Shown: positions 7,113-10,123 of the stretch, one piece after another
Layout of the letters: each line of letters starts with the position of its first letter
Position numbering within the stretch: position 1 is the first letter of the stretch
Source: Bacteroides sp. CAG:144
Lineage (GTDB): Bacteria; Bacteroidota; Bacteroidia; Bacteroidales; UBA11471
DNA: 10,123 bases
Assembly: GCA_000434215.1 (NCBI GenBank)
Contig: HF999722.1
Location: 71,774 to 81,896 of the forward strand
Reading direction: 5' to 3'
The notes under the pieces: model-generated
Database searches by the model: none
What the model saw: only the letters and a program-made list of their open reading frames with translations
Told to the model about the DNA's origin: nothing
Made by a program: the position numbers and the translations under genes

Positions 7113-7747
7113 GGAGGAAGAAGCGAACCGTATTTGTCGAGTAGGACAAGCCTTTTTTCTACGAAATCCCGTATCAGGCGAGCCGTTTCTTCCGGCCCTA
7201 AAATAGATGAGTTTACCGACAGGTCGTACGAAGAAGATACTCCCCATTCCTTGTCGGAATAAAAGTTGTAATAGCCGGCTCTTCTTTTGTCGATTTTCAT
7301 TGCTTTTTCCATAGCCTCTTTTTCCGATAGAAATTCATTTTTCTGAATTCGGGCGATCCGGTCGTTCATGGCGGCATGTATGAATACCGAAATGCAACGC
7401 GGGTTTTCCCGTAAGATGTAGTCGGCGCAACGACCTACGATGACGCAAGAGTGTTTGCGGGCGATATTCTGTATCACATCAGCTTGTAACTTGAAGATGT
7501 TTTCATTGCAGAGCGCCCCCTCATAATTGAATGAAGAAAAACCTAACATGGCGTGGTAGAGACCCGTCGGTGTCGTTTCATCTGCTTTTTCGAAATAATG
7601 CGGGTCGATCCCGCTCTCTTTGGCTGCTTCCTGTATCAACTCCTTATCGTAATAGTTGATATTCATGAGCCGGGAAAGTTGTCTCCCGATTTCCCGGCCG
7701 CCACTCCCGAATTGTCGGCCGATGGTTATGATAAAATTCTCGTTCAT
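7106..7747 (-). CDS. Cytidylate kinase-like family protein
   Basis: The product has 213 residues from the ATG at 7747. The N-terminal P-loop is GRQFGSGGREIG (residues 10-21), and the architecture matches the cytidylate-kinase-like family (Cytidylate_kin2), which is common in Bacteroidota and gut Firmicutes. A later basic block, KIDKRRAGYYNFYSDKEWG (151-169), fits the lid and substrate region, and SYDLSVNSS (173-181) is another conserved family stretch. By family it is a cytoplasmic P-loop nucleotide kinase, but the preferred substrate of this subfamily is not established and it should not be assumed to be the essential CMP kinase. Longer in-frame starts at 7768 and 7780 would overlap or crowd the promoter at 7770-7777. 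The stop codon overlaps the convergent yjbQ gene by 7 bp. Confidence 0.88.
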   Translation of the reverse strand: MNENFIITIGRQFGSGGREIGRQLSRLMNINYYDKELIQEAAKESGIDPHYFEKADETTPTGLYHAMLGFSSFNYEGALCNENIFKLQADVIQNIARKHSCVIVGRCADYILRENPRCISVFIHAAMNDRIARIQKNEFLSEKEAMEKAMKIDKRRAGYYNFYSDKEWGVSSSYDLSVNSSILGPEETARLIRDFVEKRLVLLDKYGSLLPPQ

Positions 7748-7769
7748 AATAACAGGCTTTTTCTGCATA

Positions 7770-7777
7770 CAAATATA
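7770..7777 (-). promoter_or_regulatory. -7 promoter element (TATATTTG) for the cytidylate-kinase-like gene
   Basis: On the minus strand this reads TATATTTG, an exact TAnnTTTG match, 22 bases before the chosen ATG at 7747. It supports that start over the upstream ones at 7768 and 7780. I see no obvious -33 element. Confidence 0.55.
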
Positions 7778-7935
7778 CAATCTTTACCTGTAAGCCGGTT
7801 ACGGTACGGGCTTAAAAAAGTTTTACGATTCGGACTTCTTTCTGCGTATAAAAACAGACCTTTTTTATCAATTCGTTATCGCTCGGGAGAAAAGCCATAA
7901 AAACTGTTATATGCTAATTGTTTTGTCGGAAAATA

Positions 7936-7949
7936 TGTACATTTGTACA
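7936..7949 (+). promoter_or_regulatory. -7 promoter element embedded in a palindrome (TGTACATTTGTACA), candidate operator
   Basis: TACATTTG at 7938-7945 is an exact TAnnTTTG match, about 32 bases before the ATG at 7977. It lies inside TGTACATTTGTACA, two self-complementary TGTACA hexamers separated by TT. A dimeric repressor bound here would cover the -7 element. A weak ATTG lies upstream at 7917-7920, with a spacer slightly short of the usual 19 bases. The promoter match is direct; the operator role is inference. Confidence 0.5.
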
Positions 7950-7952
7950 GCC

Positions 7953-7973
7953 CTTGCCGCAAGTTGCGGCAGG
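7953..7973 (+). promoter_or_regulatory. GC-rich hairpin in the leader of the TPR gene
   Basis: An 8-bp stem pairs 7953-7960 (CTTGCCGC) with 7966-7973 (GCGGCAGG), including one U-G pair, around an AAGTT loop. In DNA, the inner part is a perfect inverted repeat TGCCGCAA-G-TTGCGGCA. It lies between the predicted transcript start (about 7952) and the first ATG after it (7977), so it would form the very 5' end of the mRNA. There is no T-run, so it is not a normal terminator. Confidence 0.55.
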
Positions 7974-7976
7974 CCG

Positions 7977-10070
7977 ATGCAAATGATGAGTAAAACCATG
8001 TGCCAACGTCTGTTTCTCTATCTGTTGCTGTTGCCTTGTTGCATATGGCAGGCAGCGGCTCAACTCAATACCGAACGCATTACCTATATCGGTCGCAATG
8101 CGCTTTATTTCGAGGATTATGTGTTGGCAATACAGTATTTCAATCGGGTCATACAAGTAAAACCCTATTTGGCCGACCCCTATTTTTATCGTTCGGTTGC
8201 CAAGTTGAGTCTCGAAGATTTCAGAGGGGCCGAGGAAGATGCGACCGAGGCGATCGAGCGGAATCCGTTTATTGTAGATGCCTATCAGGTGAGGGGAATA
8301 GCCCGGCAGAATACCGGTAATTATCAGGGTGCAATAGATGATTATGCGGCAGGCTTGCGTTATGCCCCCGAGAACAAGCAGATGTTGCTCAATAAGGCTA
8401 TTGCCGAGGTTCAGTCTGAACAATATACCCAAGCCGACAGCTCTTTTTCCCGGCTTGTAGCCATGCATCCCTCTTATTACAATGCCTATGTGAGTCGTGG
8501 ACAGTATCGAATAATGCGAGGAGATACGTTGGCGGCACTTGCCGATCTCGACAAGGCCATAGAAGTCGATAAGTACCGGGCGCAGGCCTATGCGCAGCGT
8601 GGCATACTGACGGCTATTTATAAGCATGATTACGATGCGGCTTTGGACGATATCGATAAGGCTTTGCGCTTGGAACCGAATACACCTTCGTATTATATCA
8701 ATCGGGCACTGATACGTTATTATCGCGAAGACCTGCGCGGGGCTATGGACGATTACGATAAGGTGCTCCGCCTCGAACCTACCAATCTTATTGCCCGTTA
8801 TAATCGGGGGCTGCTCTCCTTGACAGTCGGAGCGAAAAACGATGCCCTTGCTGATTTCAATTATTATTTGCAGCGGGAACCCGATAACCTTATTGCCCGT
8901 TATAATCGGGCTATTTTGTTGAGCGATTTGGGCGAATACCGCTCGGCGGTGGGTGATTTCGATGCCGTACTCGAAGCGTATCCCGATTTTTATCAAGGAT
9001 TTTACGCCCGTTCCGAGGCAAAACGTTTGTCGGGCGATATGGCCGGCGGCAAAAAAGATTATGAACGGGCTATGACGCTTTATGAAGAATCGAAAAAACG
9101 CCGTTCCGATGTTGTACGGAACGATGACGGAACAGAAGACGATACAGAAAAGGTGCGGAAAGAGTCGGATCGAAATATCAATAAATTCGACCGTCTTTTG
9201 GTTGCCGACAATACGGCGGGAGTAGAACAGCAATATGCCAGTGAAATACGCGGGCGCATACAAGACCGTGTGCAGAAAGTCGAGATATTCCCGTTGTTTA
9301 CGCTTACTTACTATGAGAAGAGCGATGCCGTGCGACGGGGTGTTTTTTATGTGCCCGAGTTGGCTGAGCTCAATCATACCCGGTTGTTCGGCAAGCGTCT
9401 TTTGCTTTCCAATACGACTCAACCGCTCGATTCGTTGCAGGCTTTGTCGCATTTCAATTCGGTATCCGATTATTCGCGACTTATCGGTATCAATCCATCC
9501 AACCCTGTTCCTTATTTCGGTCGGGCGATCGATTTCATGTTGTTGCAGGATTTCGATAATGCGCTTGTCGACCTCGACCATGTTGTGGCATTAAGTCCCG
9601 ATTTTATGTTTGCCTATTTCCTTCGGGCGTATGTCCGTTATAAACAGATCGATTATCGCCTTTCTACGACGGATACCGAGAGTCGGGCATCATATTCCAT
9701 TTCATCGACGCCTGGCGTAATGACGCAACCGAGCAAACTTTCCGATCTCGGTTTGGTGAGGGAGCCTTCAAATGTCGAGTATGAGATGGTCTTACACGAT
9801 TATGATATGGCGATTGCTTTGGCTCCCGATTTTGCCTATAACTACTATAATCGGGCCAATGTACGGTGCAGTAGGCAGGATTTCAAAGCGGCGGTTGCCG
9901 ATTATACGGCGGCTATCGAGCGCAATCCCGATTTTGCCGAAGCCTATTATAATCGAGGTCTCGTCTATATCTATCTCGGGCAGAACGATGAAGGAATTGC
10001 CGATTTGAGCAAAGCCGGAGAATTGGGTGTCGTGTCGGCCTATAATATCATTAAACGCCTTAGCGATTGA
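7977..10070 (+). CDS. Secreted tetratricopeptide-repeat (TPR) protein with a central non-TPR block
   Basis: The ATG at 7977 gives 697 residues; 7986 is an equally plausible start, while the in-frame ATG at 7911 lies upstream of the promoter. A signal peptide is clear: basic start, core RLFLYLLLLPCCIW, likely cleavage after AAA at residue 28. It does not fit a lipobox, so the mature protein is probably periplasmic or membrane-associated. Residues about 30-372 hold ten 34-residue TPR units with the usual YxxRG...A..DxxxAI...P pattern. Residues about 373-502 form a charged linker (KKRRSD...KVRKESDR) followed by a block without TPR pattern. Residues 503-697 hold about four more units, one split by a Ser/Thr-rich insert of roughly 45 residues. 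TPR arrays bind proteins or peptides; partners are unknown. The start is uncertain, the family is not. Confidence 0.9.
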   Translation: MQMMSKTMCQRLFLYLLLLPCCIWQAAAQLNTERITYIGRNALYFEDYVLAIQYFNRVIQVKPYLADPYFYRSVAKLSLEDFRGAEEDATEAIERNPFIVDAYQVRGIARQNTGNYQGAIDDYAAGLRYAPENKQMLLNKAIAEVQSEQYTQADSSFSRLVAMHPSYYNAYVSRGQYRIMRGDTLAALADLDKAIEVDKYRAQAYAQRGILTAIYKHDYDAALDDIDKALRLEPNTPSYYINRALIRYYREDLRGAMDDYDKVLRLEPTNLIARYNRGLLSLTVGAKNDALADFNYYLQREPDNLIARYNRAILLSDLGEYRSAVGDFDAVLEAYPDFYQGFYARSEAKRLSGDMAGGKKDYERAMTLYEESKKRRSDVVRNDDGTEDDTEKVRKESDRNINKFDRLLVADNTAGVEQQYASEIRGRIQDRVQKVEIFPLFTLTYYEKSDAVRRGVFYVPELAELNHTRLFGKRLLLSNTTQPLDSLQALSHFNSVSDYSRLIGINPSNPVPYFGRAIDFMLLQDFDNALVDLDHVVALSPDFMFAYFLRAYVRYKQIDYRLSTTDTESRASYSISSTPGVMTQPSKLSDLGLVREPSNVEYEMVLHDYDMAIALAPDFAYNYYNRANVRCSRQDFKAAVADYTAAIERNPDFAEAYYNRGLVYIYLGQNDEGIADLSKAGELGVVSAYNIIKRLSD
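8787..8910 (+). repeat. Exact 22-bp direct repeat between adjacent TPR units
   Basis: Bases 8787-8808 and 8889-8910 are identical. The copies are 102 bases apart, exactly one 34-codon TPR unit, and both encode the segment L-I-A-R-Y-N-R. Every synonymous position matches, which points to fairly recent unit duplication or gene conversion rather than only protein-level conservation. Confidence 0.8.
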
Positions 10071-10123
10071 GTTCTGACCGCAGGAAGGAAAAACTTTTGC
10101 TAATCGGATATATCCCCTTATGG

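Noticed and set aside
7911..7976. Upstream ATG start for the TPR protein
   Set aside because: It lies before the promoter element and would bury the signal peptide behind 22 extra residues without a basic N-terminus.
7911..8070. Lipoprotein signal (LLLPCC) for the TPR protein
   Set aside because: Pro directly before Cys does not fit a lipobox, while a normal signal peptidase I site (AAA followed by Gln) is present just after.
7914..9581. Long open frame of 555 codons on the minus strand, antisense to the TPR gene
   Set aside because: It mirrors the codon use of the TPR gene, shows low-complexity Ile-rich translation, and has no family features or promoter; the plus-strand TPR repeats are unmistakable.

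Overview
The window comes from a member of the Bacteroidota, most likely the order Bacteroidales. The evidence is several promoters of the Bacteroidota type (-7 element TAnnTTTG) a short distance before start codons, the near absence of Shine-Dalgarno sequences, a meso-diaminopimelate dehydrogenase of Bacteroides type, an inositol-phosphate synthase of the kind used by gut Bacteroidota for inositol lipids, and several families common in that group (DUF2156 protein, cytidylate-kinase-like protein, large periplasmic TPR protein). I cannot name the genus from sequence alone.

Layout: (1) 2-940, plus strand, the 3' part of an outer-membrane acyloxyacyl hydrolase (PagL/lipid A deacylase family). 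(2) 1161-2468, plus, myo-inositol-1-phosphate synthase, with its own promoter and a strong intrinsic terminator (2496-2530). (3) 2725-4785, plus, a two-part protein joining a DUF2156 / phosphatidylglycerol-lysyltransferase-like half to an Eis-like GNAT acetyltransferase half. (4) Convergent to it, only 6 bp away, is a minus-strand pair: ddh (6564-5668) followed 9 bp later by lgt (5658-4792). (5) A divergent promoter region (6565-6701) separates ddh from a plus-strand YjbQ/UPF0047 gene (6702-7112). (6) A minus-strand cytidylate-kinase-like gene (7747-7106) overlaps the 3' end of yjbQ by 7 bp. (7) A second divergent region (7748-7976) leads into a large secreted TPR protein (7977-10070). No gene-free stretch exceeds 300 bases. 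The largest gaps are 941-1160, 2469-2724 and 7748-7976; they hold promoters and a terminator, plus a candidate operator and a leader hairpin in the last. The final 53 bases (10071-10123) show nothing I can identify.

Functionally most of the window concerns the cell envelope: lipid A or outer-membrane modification, inositol for phosphoinositol lipids, meso-DAP for peptidoglycan and lysine, lipoprotein lipidation, and a periplasmic TPR scaffold. These are mainly housekeeping or lineage-typical genes. I see no mobile element, CRISPR array, tRNA, rRNA, phage gene or defence system. The points most worth a second look are the DUF2156-GNAT fusion, the apparent loss of the PagL catalytic glutamate, and the palindromic site plus hairpin in front of the TPR gene.
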